NCBI GenBank assembly: GCA_031308135.1
Contig: JAHLJT010000631.1
Span: 261,100,925-261,164,924, forward strand
Direction of reading: 5' to 3'
Length of the DNA: 64,000 nucleotides
Source of the DNA: Acheta domesticus
Lineage: Eukaryota; Arthropoda; Insecta; Orthoptera; Gryllidae
In this document: positions 1-11,837 of the stretch, in pieces
How positions within the stretch are numbered: the first letter of the stretch is position 1
How the letters are laid out: each line of letters starts with the position of its first letter
Notes under the pieces: model-generated
Told to the model about the DNA's origin: nothing
Database searches by the model: none
What the model saw: the letters and a program-made list of their open reading frames with translations, nothing else
Program-made: the position numbers and the translations under genes

Positions 1-421
1 CGCTCTGAACCACTCTGTGCGCCGCGCTATCTCGCCGCCATCCATAACATTACTGCCGCCGCTGACTTCCGCGCGTCTTTCAAAACATTCGGCCGTGCTC
101 AACAATATATTCATTGTTGTTACAAAGCAATCGTTACGATATCAAAAATACATATTTTTACACATTACTGAATATTTCCATTTTTTGTTGTTGTAATTCT
201 TCATTGATCCTAGAGGTTTCTGAATGAGATTCGCCCAGACTAACAATTCTGCATTGTCAAACATTTTTCTGCAGTCTCCTCTAAACGGCGCCATTGTATG
301 GGGTTAAAATGAGTCTGTTGAAATGCCTGCGGTATTGCACAACAAAAGGGCAAGACGTCAATACAATCGAGAGCTTCCTCTGTGTTAGCTCTCAGCGCGA
401 GTGGTGCAAAGAACAGATTAA
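1..421. other. Non-coding flank, no gene recognised
   Basis: I see no convincing coding frame here. The first 100 bases are GC-rich with several CGCCG-like runs and the rest is AT-rich. It forms the left flank of the MITE that starts at 422, ending in the TAA target duplicate at 419-421. Confidence 0.4.
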
Positions 422-813
422 GGTCCGATTAAATTAAGAAGGTGATTGACAGTTCTGTGTGACGTCAGGACGCCTCTCCCGTTTCCATGGCGGCTGCCAA
501 CCAGAGAGACAAAGCGTGACGTGTCAGGTCGCTCAGTTGCCACTACCGAACACGGGGAACATTTGAGCATCGCACAGCGACTTCCCTGCCGCCGCGCCGC
601 CTGCGTTTCTGCCTGTGCTGCGCGCGCAATGTGTACTGTGTTGTGATGAGTTGCGTTGAGGTTAGGCTTTTGTCGTATTTTTTACACTTTTATACGTATG
701 TTTTGAAGTGTTTGTTTTCGTGTCCCGGTAACACGTGCTCAGTGGTTTGCGACCTGGCAACGTCGCTCCCCTCCACTCACAAATATCAATCACCTTCTTA
801 ATTTAATCGGACC
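422..813. mobile_element. PIF/Harbinger-type MITE, 392 bp
   Basis: Terminal inverted repeats begin GGTCCGATTAAATTAAGAAG and the mirrored end lies at 786-813; about 26 bp match. Both ends are flanked by TAA (419-421 and 814-816), the three-base TAA/TTA duplication typical of PIF/Harbinger elements. The interior is GC-rich, has no transposase and only a 66-codon shadow frame, so it is non-autonomous. Superfamily assignment rests on the duplication and the GG start of the repeats. Confidence 0.8.
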
Positions 814-984
814 TAACAGCTCACTAAGGCAGTTGGGGTGTGAAAATGATACGTATAGCAGGCGTTATCGCGCGCCAGTGTTGCCAGGTGGTCTTAATCA
901 TTCCCCATTAAATAACGCCGCGAAAGTCACCAAAACGACCAAAAAACAAACACCGAATCCAAATAATTATTATTTCATGTTTAA

Positions 985-2097
985 GGGGAGACAGTAGGTA
1001 AATGGCTTCAAAAATTCCATTTTTATTTTATTTGAAAAGCCCGCTCATTTGTGTGTAAAATGCTTTTGTTTCATTTGAATCCGCCTAGTAGTTCAGATTA
1101 TTTTTTTTCCTGAAACTCTTCGTAGGAAATACATTTAAGTGCCACGCCTCCTTTACGTCAAAACTGAAATAAATTTGGAAATCTCTCGTATTTGTTTGCG
1201 AATTATCGTAGTTTCTTTTTTTTGTATGTGAATGTTTGCTAACCTGTACTTACTATCGATAGGTGCCGAATTTATGCGTATGCTTATATACGAAGTTTAT
1301 TATTGTTTTGTTCCTGTTACTCAGAATTTGAATGAATCTGTGAACTCAGTAATTTGGACACGATTACCCAAAACTATATTTGTGCAAATCAGTACTTTAA
1401 GATTTGGTGTATATGATGCCATCTTGTGTTTCAATGATGGAGTTTCAAAAAAACAGGAGGTTTTAAAAGTTCTGGGCGTAGATTGTGGGGAAAATACAAG
1501 ACAATACTTGTTAGAAATAGACAGAGGCAGAATACGAAAAGCAGAAATTGCTGCACTAAGTTGCATAAGAGAAGCAATACAAAAGAAGAAAACAGTGAAA
1601 ATAAGGAAAGAAGACGAGGATGACTCAGATGATGCTCAACATGGTGCTGAAAAATATTCACTGCAAGTGTTTTTGAAGATTTTCTTCAGTAAAATATAAT
1701 TATTAACTTTAAACCTGATTTTTTCTAAACGTAATTTTTTTGCTTTCAGGAACATTTATTGTAGAAACTAGAAGTCAAAGAAAATAGAAACTTGGACAGT
1801 GCATTAACAGTGTATCAACAAGTATTCACAGCATGTTTGAGAAAATTTGGTTCAGATTTAATAATATTATGATATGTGAAATTTTTTAAAATTTAACACT
1901 GAAAATTTAAAAAATAATTTTTTTGATTCAATTGTTTGTAAATAGTCAAATATACTAGTAATTGTTGATTAATATAGTATTTACTTGCGGTAAAAATTTG
2001 AGAGTTGTTTCCTTTCTAGTTTTTCCAAAAAATGTTCTTTAAAATGTACAAAATTAGAATTGGCATTACAGGGATATACGGTGCATACGGTCTCCCC
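985..2097. mobile_element. Decayed DNA transposon with GGGGAGAC ends
   Basis: Inverted ends are GGGGAGAC at 985-992 and GTCTCCCC at 2090-2097. The left end is preceded by TTAA (981-984) and the right end is followed by TAAA, which could be a damaged TTAA duplicate. It encloses a transposase-like C-terminal fragment at 1232-1699. TTAA flanks and G-rich ends suggest Kolobok or a piggyBac relative, but this is inference. Internal deletion is likely because the fragment lacks a catalytic core. Confidence 0.5.
1232..1699 (+). pseudogene. Transposase-like C-terminal fragment
   Basis: An open frame of 155 codons contains the segment LNESVNSVIWTRLPKTIF, then RFGVYDAILCFNDG, followed by a basic/acidic tail (KKKTVKIRKEDEDDSDD). 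Similar NESLNSVIW-type tails occur at the C-terminus of transposase-like proteins common in arthropod and cnidarian repeats; I recall the pattern but cannot name the family with certainty. No DDE core is visible upstream, and the enclosing element is only 1.1 kb, so this is a remnant. The annotated methionine is merely the first in the frame. It is unlikely to be a host gene. Confidence 0.5.
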
Positions 2098-3764
2098 TAA
2101 AAATATATGAGGTTTGGAAATTAAAGAAATACGAAAAGTATTATTCATTGTATATGACTACTAGGAAAACCCGGCAGTTGTTCTGCCCTTCATTTCCCTC
2201 TTTCCCCTCCCATCACCGTCTCTCACTGTCTCTCCCTCACCGTGTCTCTGTCTCTACCGTTTTGTGCCCCTCTCATTAAAATTTTGCAGATTCTTTACGA
2301 CTTTGAGCTAGTGAGGTAATATCGGGAAGCGCCCTACCAGCAAAACTGTAATAGAATGTTCAGGAAGAAGTTCATTCTGTAGATTACGGTGTGAGAAACG
2401 TTTCATTGAGGCCTTGGGCCTCAAATTTTTAGTTTTTAAAGCCCTAGAACGCCTCGTTTAAGAGTTATTTAACGATATATATTCAAACTGCTGCCGAGTG
2501 ATGCAGGTTGCATTTGACATGAATATATAGTAAATATGTAGCACCATGTAGAAGACCAAGACTTGGAAAACAACTTCCTACAACTTTAATAATTGTACTT
2601 TCAATAAATGTTCTTGTAAGTAGCCTTGTTATAATTGTTTTTAGAAAGTTTTATTATGATAATATTGAAACAAATTTGAGATCATTTTCTGCATTAATCT
2701 TATTCAAATGTCACTTGATTTTAAGTTAGTAGCGTACCCGTGCGAGAACTCTCGCATGTTAAAGCCCACCCTTTCCCTATCCTTCCATTTCCATATTAAG
2801 AAGGAAAGTTGTTAATGAAACGTATTTATTTGTTTGAAGTATGTATCAATATAACTTCTAATGTGCTTTTACAGAATATCAAACAAAAGTAAAAGCAATG
2901 CAATTGATGTTCGAAACAAATTTTCAGTTTATTTGCTGCGTTCTTACGTACCTCAAGAAAAGCAATTCCGAGCCAAAAATTATAAAAATAATATTTTCAC
3001 CCTTGAGTAATAAATACCATTATTTACCATTAGAAACAATTCGGTAAGCTTAGACTTCACTTTGGTTTATGGAAATGCTGCTCAAACGATGTTGACGTAT
3101 TGAATATCTTAGCCAACCGACACCTTAAGTCTAATATCAAACGGTGTATTATTTACAGTATGATTTTCACTGGCGTAGCGTCAGGGGACGCTAAGATGCT
3201 GAGCATCCCCACGTCAAGTATTAATCAAATATTGTATCGATAAACTTGCAAGTGGTTCATTGAGCGAAACACGTTTTGTATTAATATTAAAGTGGTTTCC
3301 TGTGATTGAATTCGGTGCGTTGGTACAAGCTGGCCTCTGATTGCTTGGATGCTAAAATAGTTCTAGCATGTGCCAAGAGATTGCGCAGGGCAATGACGCA
3401 TGCGCAGACGATGAGGTTCCCCCCCTCCCCTCCTCACCCCTCTCCTTAAGATTCACGAGTTTCTGACGCTAGCGTACGACTGAGCGTATGAGCAAGAGGT
3501 GTATAAGCAAGTTGCTCGTTTGTGCACGAGAGCGCAGCACACTTGACACTGCCAGTGAAATATTTGTCTTTCTCACTTGAGATTCTCTGCTTGGTCATGG
3601 GCACTTAATAGGAGAAATAGTGTCTGCCTACTAATTCTTAATTAATATTTAAGAAGATGCATTCTTCATAAAATATATTAAACATTATTTTCGTCTGAAC
3701 TGTATAAATTCACAAGTGATCTCATTGCCAATCGCGCGTGAAAATTAAAGCTGAGCCATTGCAT
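2098..3764. other. Anonymous non-coding DNA
   Basis: No coding frame is supported. It includes a pyrimidine-rich tract (about 2190-2280, runs of TCTC and CCCT) and a segment at 2731-2905 related to 4505-4675. A CACTGGCGTAGC-like motif near 3170 resembles hAT ends, but no partner end was found. Confidence 0.3.
2731..2905 (+). repeat. Diverged direct repeat, copy 1
   Basis: The segment starts GCGTACCCGTGCGA and shares order and wording with 4505-4675 (shared blocks: CTATCCTTCC/TTATCCTTCT, ACGTATTTATTTGTTT/ACGTGTTTATTTGTTT, ATATCAAA). This is a diverged dispersed repeat of unknown class. Confidence 0.55.
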
Positions 3765-4352
3765 AATTTGCTTTCAAGAACTCTTCTGACATAAATCTGT
3801 TGAAGTATTGTTACATTTGTTTTGATAACATAGATTCTAGAGAACATTGAACATCATAATGTGTTCAGTTGGCGTTATTGTTGAGCATTCCCAAACGCGC
3901 GGGTCACACTATGCCATTGATGATTTTACAGCTGGTCATTGATGTACAGACTTTCAGATACCACCATCATTTAAATCGTACGCCTGGATTGTGAACGTTG
4001 GCAGTTATCGAGTAACTTGCGCTATTCTTAATTTAATTAATATTATATAATTCTTAATAATTTGCTTTCAAGAACTCTTCTGACATAAATCTGTTGAAGT
4101 ATTGTTACATTTGTTTTGATAACATAGATTCTAGAGAACATTGAACATCATAATGTGTTCAGTTGGCGTTATTGTTGAGCATTCCCAAACGCGCGGGTCA
4201 CACTATGCCATTGATGATTTTACAGCTGGTCATTGATGTACAGACTTTCAGATACCACCATCATTTAAATCGTACGCCTGGATTGTGAACGTTGGCAGTT
4301 ATCGAGTAACTTGCGCTATTCTTAATTTAATTAATATTATATAATTCTTAAT
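3765..4352 (+). repeat. Perfect 294-bp tandem duplication
   Basis: Bases 3765-4058 are repeated without any difference I could find at 4059-4352. Both units start AATTTGCTTTCAAG and end ATAATTCTTAAT. The identity implies either a very recent tandem duplication or an assembly artefact. No coding frame is involved. Confidence 0.9.
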
Positions 4353-4504
4353 GTGGTTGATTTTTAAATTAATTCAGGTAGTATTGTAGGCTAGCGCTTT
4401 TTGATTTTTGTTGTTCATTTATTTCAAGCTATTTTACTTTAGCTAATTTTTAAAAAAATGTCCTTTGTTTTGTGCCATAGCACGAGTTTTTCGCTACTAC
4501 TTCC

Positions 4505-4675
4505 GCGTACCCGTGCGACATCTCTGGCACATTAAACTCCCACACCCTTCCTTATCCTTCTGTTTCCTTTCTAAGAGGGAAAATTGGTGACGAAACGTGT
4601 TTATTTGTTTAAAAATGTATAAATGTAACTTCCAATGTACAAAAACAATATCAAATAAAAATAAAACTAGTGGTG
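4505..4675 (+). repeat. Diverged direct repeat, copy 2
   Basis: Second copy of the repeat at 2731-2905, about 1.8 kb downstream in the same orientation, ending just before the foldback element. Confidence 0.55.
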
Positions 4676-7572
4676 CTACAACAGCACATACTTTCCCGTA
4701 TTATTGGAAGCAGCTACGTAGAATTGAGATATTGCACTTTCTGCCCTACTAACATCTCAGCTATTATTTGAAAACGTCCAATTCAACCAAGAAGCGATCA
4801 ACCACGGTGTAAGATATATTGGTGTGTGAACTAGCCTTTGCGACAAATTTTCTGAAGCCAGTTTGAGGTTAGTTACTCGCTTGTCCGTACGGTGCGCACG
4901 ATCGGTTTGGGTCGCCGTGTAAGATATACATCTTAAGGAGACATCTGAAACTGTGGCTGTTACACATTACACGACCAACCACGACCTTGCCCAAATGAGA
5001 CCCAAAGATCTCAGAACTTATATGCCAGAACTGTGAGAACTAGCCTTACATGAGCTTCAGTTTTAGACTGAGAGTGAACACATCTATATATCTTACACAG
5101 TGCGAACAACTCGCCATTTCCGTCGCAGTGTTGTCACAACTATGTGAATTCAACAACTGCATAAAAATACAATACAAAAGTTTCGTAAACTTGTATTGGA
5201 AAATGAAGTCTGATACCATACATCTTTATCAAATCTCAACAATGGCACGTAATTCACAGAAGTTCACGACAGTGGAACGGAATTCAATTGTTGCGTTATT
5301 GCATTGTCGATACTCCCTTAAAGAGCCTCCAATATTTGAAAAGAAATAATTTCTTTAAAGATTAATGTGTAAATGTATAACAACAGGTCGAATGTAAAAA
5401 CCAACAAAGAAATAATATACAAAATTGCAAATTCTAATATACGACTCATCCGGCTGTCTGAAGCGCAGTAAATTTGCAGCGCGCTATTATGTTTGTCACG
5501 AAATTACAGAAAACTCGTATTTTCAACAAATTAAGCAAGACCTTATTTGAAGATGTGGTTTTGATAAATATTGAGAAAACCATCTGCCACCTATCGCCAC
5601 CCAGAACATTTCTTTGACATTTTCCTAATTTTTCGGTTTCCTAATGGTAGAACGGAAATATTAATTTTAGAATATTACAGAACACAAAAACCTCATTCTA
5701 AATGATAATTTTCTTTTAAAAATTTGTAGCCATTTCTAAGAAAAATGGCGTTTAAGCGCTATTCAAAATGCGAAATTTGAATCTCTTTTCCACAGAAAAG
5801 TTTTGCGTTTTCAAGAAACTTCATTTGAAGCATTTACATTCATAAATATAATAATGTTCACAAATTGCTGGTAATGTGCTTATTAAAGATTTGAGAAACC
5901 TTTCAAAAAAATTACATTTGTGTAATTTTTGAAAAAACAAAACAAATCCCAAAATAAACTTTACGTCATATTAAAGAGTGCAATTAGCACTATCCGTTCG
6001 AAAAGTTTGAAGAAAACATTTGTAGCCATTTATGAGAAAATGGCGTTTGAGGGTTTCTGAAAATGCGAAATTTTGAGCTAGTTTTCACATAAAACGGTTG
6101 AGTTCTCGAGAAACTTTACTTGACATTATTTAAAGCTCATGTACTCATTAATACAATAATGTCAACAAATCAACGCTAATCTAAATATTAATGACGTGAG
6201 AGGCAAGTCAAAAAAATTAAATTTTTGCAATTTTTGAACAAACAAAAGAATAGAGCAATATGGCGTTTATGACATCTAATAGAGTAAATTTGTCACTATC
6301 CCTACCAAAGTTTAAAGAAAAAATTTGGAACCGTTTTTGAGAAAAATCTTGTTTTTGTATCTTTTTAAAATTGCACATATTGCACTCAAAATTGCGCGAA
6401 AACTACTAAAATTTTCAAAACTATGTACATGACCTTAAAGAAAGAACTCAATAACAAATTTTCTTTGAAGGAAAAATGTCTATCTGCAATTTTGTAGTTG
6501 GAGGAAGACGCCCAATAAAATTCAAACTTTCGTTATTTTCGAAAAGTCAGAGTTATCCGTGAAAATCGGTCATATGCCGTCTTAATAAGTGTATTTTACT
6601 CTATTCTTACAAGAAGTTTAAAGAAAACAATTGGAGCCGTTTTTCAGAAAATTTTGAAAATGTCCGGGGGGCTTCATGTAAAATTCTTTAATATGGCGTA
6701 AAAATGATTTTGGGTATTTTTTTATTTTTCAAAAATTACACAAATGTAATTTTTTTGATAGGTCTTTTACCCACTAAAGCCCGAAATTGCTTATTTTGTA
6801 ATATTTTGTTCAGATTTCCTGCAAATAAGGTCATGCTTAATTTTTTGAAGATATGAGTAGTTTTTCTATAATTTCGTGACAAATATAATGGCCTGCTGCA
6901 AATTTACTGCGCTTTAGGCAGCCGGATGCGTCGTAAATTAGAATTTGCAATTTTGTATATAATTTCTTTGTTCGTTTTTGCATTCGACCTCTTGTTATAC
7001 ATTTACACATTCATCTTTAAAGAATTTATTTATTTTAAAATATTTGGAATACAAATTACTAGCTCTCAGAGAATATCGACAATGCAGGGAATATAACAAT
7101 GGAATTCCGTTTCGCGCTCGCGAATTTCTGTGAATTACGTGTCATTGTTTTGACTTGATGTTGAAAGGAGTTATAATTATGAAATTTATGTTGATATTTG
7201 CATGAAATATTTAGTTTTCGCATCAAATTCTGTACCATTTGTAATGAGTAGAGTATTTTTGCATGGTTTTAGAATACTGTTCTCTAATCATGGCTCTGTG
7301 AAATGCATTTCTATATTGTCTGGGGGTATCAGACTTCTTTTTCCAATACAAGTTTACAAAATTTTTGTATTATATTTTTATGCAGTTGTAGAATTCACAT
7401 AGATCTGACAACACTGTGATGGAAACAGTGAGTTGTTCGTTTCTTGGTTGAAATGGACGTTTTCAAATAATAGCTAAGATGCTAGTAGCGCAGAAAATGC
7501 AATATTTCAATACTACGTAGCTGTTTTCAATACTGCGGGAAAGTATGTGCTGTTTGGCACCACTAGTTTGCA
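4666..7572. repeat. 2.9-kb foldback with long inverted arms
   Basis: The left end ACTAGTGGTGCTAC is mirrored by GGCACCACTAGT at the right end. The arms continue inward for about 0.75-0.9 kb: for example TTTGAAAACGTCCA (4768 region) pairs with TGGACGTTTTCAAA (7452 region), and CGTAAATT/TCCGGCTG segments near 5440-5480 pair with 6910-6940. The ~1.2-kb spacer contains modules of the family that recurs at 14.1, 26.2, 53.3-60.6 and 61.8 kb. No transposase frame is visible. Class unknown; a non-autonomous foldback transposon is the best description. Confidence 0.75.
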
Positions 7573-7602
7573 TAAAAAAGTGGTGCTAAATAGTCGACTA
7601 CA

Positions 7603-8504
7603 CAGTCGACTCCCGTCATAATGAGCTGGAATATAGTGAACTTGGTCACTGGTCCCGTTTCACTTACAAGTAAGCTTAAGAAGATTCGGTTGTAGTGGAA
7701 CTAAACCTCGGCTATAGTGAACGTAGGAAACACAACGTCCAGGAAATTATTTTAATTCCCTCCTGGAAAAGAATATATTGCCTCAGTGCCACAAATTGCA
7801 ACACTAGGCAGCTTGAAAAAAATTTCGTCGGCCAAAGGTCATAATCGGAGAAGTCTCTCCTGAGGTGCAGGTAGCGGACTCGGAGTGGGCACCTTATGCC
7901 ACTGTGTTTCACTGCGGGTCAAAGGTCTGCTTGGGCTACAACCGGCGGCGGCGACGCGCGTTTCATTGCTTCAGTTTCAGTCAAGTGTCATCAATCTTGA
8001 TGTTCCTTGCTATTCCGAGGAATGAAGCGTATTGAGTTCTACGTGGGCAACAGGAGGCACGCGTCTGCACCAGCCTGACCATATCGGACTCTTTCATCCC
8101 GCAACAGAGATCTCGCGTGTTATTAGGCGAATAAAGGGACCTTCGGAGCGTGGGACGCTGGCCATCCGTGCAAGAGTCATTGAAGGGTGTCAAGACTGCA
8201 TTATGATATAATTAGACACAGAGGATAATGCAGAATCAAGTACGGAGAGAGCACAAACTCTGGAGAAGGATCTACAGAAATTAGTAATGAAAGAGTACGC
8301 AGCAAGTAATTGAAAATAATTCATTTTTGAGGACAAATAATGATATTGAAATTTTCAGTTCGTGATGTTAATGTATTTTGCTGCATTACGGAATTAAAAA
8401 AATCAATCGTTATAGAGAAATTGTTATATATTATTTTCACATCATCGAATATAGTGAACTAAAAATGCTAGTCCCCAGACGTTCATTATAATCGGAGTCG
8501 ACTG
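7603..8504. mobile_element. pogo/Tigger-like non-autonomous element, 0.9 kb
   Basis: Ends are CAGTCGACTCCCGTCATAATG at left (shown to 20 bases: CAGTCGACTCCCGTCATAAT) and the mirrored CATTATAATCGGAGTCGACTG at right, followed by TA (8505-8506). CAGTCGACTC-like ends and TA duplication are typical of pogo-group elements. The interior matches a second diverged copy at about 43,310-44,515 on the other strand, including the blocks AGTCTCTCCTGAGGT and GAGAGCACAAACTC. The interior may derive from a transposase gene, but no intact frame remains. Confidence 0.75.
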
Positions 8505-8505
8505 T

Positions 8506-8965
8506 ATCGCCATAACTGTCACTCCCACAGAAAATTATGTTCTATTCTAAATTAAAGTAGATACAATTTCTTACAAAAACTTTCCTACAAGATTTTGTTG
8601 TAAAATTAACCATTTTAGTAATAGAGGTTTTAAAAGTTCTTGTCTTTTTTTTAACAAGTCCCTAGTTCTCATGAAAATGAAGGTATGGTAAGTTCAATGC
8701 ACGGAAGTGATTTTATTTTTGTTCAACATTTATCAGCAATATGTATTTGCATATTTTGTGCAAAAATCTGGAACATTCTACATCTTTACAAATCTTATTT
8801 TGTATATAGACTTGTAACTATCCGTGGTCATTGGGGTTTGAGACTACCTCGGGGACGAAAATTGATAATCCATAGTTTATTTGATAAGGATCGAGTACAA
8901 ATATTTGGCAAAGAATTGTGTACATTGACAATATACAAATTACACAAATCAATGCAAATGGAATA
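8506..8965 (+). repeat. Repeat X, left arm of a giant inverted repeat
   Basis: This stretch is inverted relative to a second copy made of 16,808-16,477 joined to 11,967-11,838. Shared blocks include CCACAGAAAATTATG, TTCAATGCACGGAAGTGATT, ATATGTATTTGCATATTTTG and AAGGATCGAGTACAAATATT. No protein family is recognised in it. It directly abuts the pogo-like element to the left. Confidence 0.75.
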
Positions 8966-9240
8966 ATGTTTACCGTGAACATTGAGGGACAACTAAAACT
9001 CAGAGTAGGAAAACTAGGACAACTAAAACGACGAATGACACGAACGTCAATGTTTGGCGAGGGGATCCCATGATCAATGAAGGCTCCACAAAGGAGTTCA
9101 AAGTTAAAAAAGTTAATAGTTAAAGAAAAAGTTTTTTTTTAAAGTTAAAAGCTAAAGAAAAATTTTAAAAGGTTAAAAATTAAGAAAAAAAGAGGCATTT
9201 AATTGGGATCTGCACTGTTCTGCTGCATGAGGAACGAGTG
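8966..9240. other. AT-rich spacer with AAAGTTAAA runs
   Basis: No gene is seen. It includes a simple-sequence stretch (9107-9195) of AAAGTTAAA/GAAAAAG words that may be the 3' tail region of the LINE relic on the minus strand. Confidence 0.35.
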
Positions 9241-9246
9241 TGGCGC

Positions 9247-10240
9247 TTATGACGCAAGTGCTGCTCCGGTACTGCTGCTGCTGCTGCCGTTGGTGCGGTG
9301 AGGGCGGGGGGGGGCACAGATCTTGTCAACAATCTCTCTGTACTCGCGCGGGGCGAGGTAGGGCCTGGCCGTGTGGGCGAAGTAGCACGCCGCGCTCCCA
9401 GTGATGGCTTCAGCTATGATACGCTGTCTTAGTTTTTCAGCTGATAGCCATTCGAGACCTTTAGGAGCGCAGCGTCGCTTCCGGGGTAGCATTCGCCCAG
9501 GGCACCCACCACCAGCGGAATCATTTCGGCGGGGGCGTAGCCGGCGCTGAGGAGAGCTGCGCGGGAGGCACTGTATTGACTCTTCGTTTCCTCGTATCTC
9601 TCCTGCAGCTTACCGGCGCGCGCCGCCACTACCGTTCCCGCGCGAGACGAGATCCGGGCGCTCGCTATTCACCTCTACCTGGTTTTCTGCGGTTCACGTT
9701 GGCTGCCACAATAGTCAAGATAACGAAAAACTCTCTGGCCGAGTTAACTTTTACTCATCGTGACTGAGAATCAATCTTCCATCCACTCGCCACTGCGGCC
9801 TCCTTGTAATGCTCGCAGATGTTGTGGCGAGCGTGCCACAGCGCCGAGTTGAATCGGCACTCATTCATGACATGTCCGACTGTCTCGAACGCGGCTGTGC
9901 CGTCTGGGCGGGTGCAGGCAGCCCTTGCGGCAGGCCTTGTTCTTGTTACCAGGGCAGTGGTTCAAGGCGGGAGCGGAGTTGAGGCGGGCCGGGAAGGGAA
10001 ACTTGTACACAGGTATTCTCATGTGCTCCCCGGTCCGCGTGAAGAAACCTGACTCCTTGCCCACCCCCTCCAGAGCGCCCGCGTAGATCCCTTGGGCCTT
10101 TTGGGATAGCCATCGCCGCGAGTGCGCCTTCAGGAATAATTCTCGTAGGCGCCTCACCAGTGACGACCTCCCCGAGGGCCCGATGGAGGCCACCTCCGCG
10201 CTGTCGTCCTCCATGCGTGCCTGGCGGTTGTGAGGGTCGC
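9247..10240 (-). pseudogene. R2-like LINE relic: zinc knuckle and endonuclease
   Basis: Read on the minus strand through several frames, this keeps the C-terminal layout of R2-group LINEs. First comes RMPVYKF-like text, then a cysteine/histidine knuckle (CRKGC, then FETVGHVMNECRFNSALWHA), then a restriction-enzyme-like endonuclease region with RPDLV, KLQERYEETKSQY and PLVVGALGECYPGSD, and finally a terminal helix segment (LRQRIIAEAITGSAA). At least three frameshifts and stops interrupt it, so it is dead. The reverse-transcriptase domain is not visible in the window. GC content is far above the surroundings. R2 versus NeSL/R4 cannot be settled from the remains. Confidence 0.6.
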
Positions 10241-10509
10241 GGGCGTCCGGCGGCCGCTCCTGCTGGGCGCCCGGGCCCGGCCGTGGAGGGCCCGGCCTCT
10301 GCCCCGGGGGGCCCCTTCTAGCCGCTGGCGCAGCGGGGGCGGAGGCGCCAGGGCGACGCCGGGGCCGCGTGGCTCGTCGCTGCGCACGGATGCTGGCTGC
10401 GTGGGCGCAGCTCTCAGGCCGTTGGTTAGGCTGATTCCGGCCAACACTGGGATATCTTCGGCGTCGACTCGCTGAGTGGCGGCCGGCTCTACCCTGTGCA
10501 TGTTTTGAA

Positions 10510-11240
10510 TTTGCACTAGACTTGTGCATGGGACTTATTTTAGAGCTCCCTGATTGGACACTAAGGCGGCGCACGAAACGCAAGCCACACATCTCTCTGA
10601 AACACTTTGAACAGACAGACAGATGTAGCATTCGAAAAGAGTAGTGGCAAGGCGCTTGTGAGAATATTAGTGAGGTTTATGAAAGAACAATTAGAGGCAC
10701 CAAACAGTCATAAAATGTGTAGTTTATATAATCCGAATTAAACAGTAATCCTTAATTGAAAAATTTTGGGGCAGTTTATTAGTACAAAAAATTACATACT
10801 TATTAAAGGGCTTCTCATACTTTTTTTAAGACATTTAGGATACGTAATTGTTATTCGAAGGAAGAAAAACAATTTTAGGCAATTTTGTGGGGAACACATT
10901 TAGACAGATATTAGTGAGAGCAAATACTTTTATTCTTCTCTTTTGACTTCCATGTTTACAAAACGAATTGCAAGTTATCTCTCATTTATTTCACACCTCC
11001 CAATTGAAAATTCAGCCCCAAACTCTTTTTTTACATTAACCAACGTTCGTAAACCTCATTAATATTCTCACAATCGCCCTGACAGTACTCTTTTCTAATG
11101 CACCAGCTATCCACAGCCTTTTGTCTGTCTGTCTGTCTCTTCAAAGAGTATGTGTCTGAGAGAAACGTGTCGCTTGATTTTCGTGCGCCGCGTCAATGCC
11201 CAATCAGGGAGCTCTAAAATACGTTCCACGCACAAGTCTA
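10510..11240. repeat. Inverted repeat with ~0.7-kb span
   Basis: The stretch 10,510-10,700 is mirrored by 11,030-11,240: GACTTGTGCATGGGACTTAT and GAGCTCCCTGATTGG on one side match ACGCACAAGTC and CCAATCAGGGAGCTC on the other. GTGAGAATATTAGTGAGGTT likewise matches AACCTCATTAATATTCTCAC. It lies next to the LINE relic and could be a foldback element of its own. Confidence 0.7.
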
Positions 11241-11459
11241 GACTGCGATTTTTCTAAGAGCGACTCTCAAGGAAACTCAAATCCATCTTCGCGATGGAAT
11301 ATGTCACGGCATTTCGCGTCTTTCTCAGTCGTTCCGCTAGATTTCGCACGATCGCGACCTTATGAAGCAGTGCTTGCGATCAAGCGACTTCTACCAGCAA
11401 GACCGAGAAAAGACGCGAAATGCCGTGACATATTCCATCGCGAAGATAGGATTTGAGTT
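11241..11459 (-). mobile_element. Palindromic TA MITE, truncated copy
   Basis: This copy starts ACTGCGATTTTTCT and runs through the family arms (TTCGCGATGGAATATGTCAC, mirrored as GTGACATATTCCATCGCGAA). It breaks off at GATTTGAGTTT without the outer right repeat. Orientation, read from the non-palindromic centre, is opposite to the copies at 17.4 and 56.3 kb. The left flank reads TAG rather than TAT. Confidence 0.85.
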
Positions 11460-11837
11460 TGGTGGGAGCGGGAGGGTGCCGTTGTTCTCTCCGATCTCCC
11501 ATTGTACTCCCACCCTGCCCGTGCGTTGCGCGCGTGCGACCAAAAAGTCTCAAGGCCGTATCTGCGGGGAAAGGGCCGGTTGTTAAGGTCATCCGCTCTC
11601 ACGTTCGGCGCAAGATGTGAACTGGTACACTAGCTTGCTTCGACGGCGAGGTCTTCCATGGCGGCATTTCTGAGGCTAATGTCTGGGCTCGTTAAGATTT
11701 TAAAAGCAGATTTAAAATAAGATTTAAAAGCAGAAAGGCTTTAAAAGCAATCCCAACATTCCTAAATCACTCATGGCTTGGATGCAATGAGTTATGTTGT
11801 TTTCATTATTACTGCGTCGGTCAATCGGGCATTTATG
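11460..11837. other. Non-coding segment between MITE and repeat X arm
   Basis: No gene is seen. It is GC-rich to about 11,690, then AT-rich with repeated TTTAAAAGCAG words. Confidence 0.3.

Noticed and set aside
5050..5349. 99-codon frame within the foldback
   Set aside because: Lies in an inverted-repeat arm, has no family match and no matching frame in the mirrored arm.
10230..10475. + strand GC-rich frame
   Set aside because: Antisense to the LINE relic region and composed of arginine/glycine/proline runs typical of GC-rich shadows.
9861..10631. 256-codon GC-rich frame on the minus strand read as a single gene
   Set aside because: Only its downstream part fits the LINE relic and it then shifts frame; the arginine/proline-rich middle is a composition effect with mirrored frames on the other strand (10,230-10,475).
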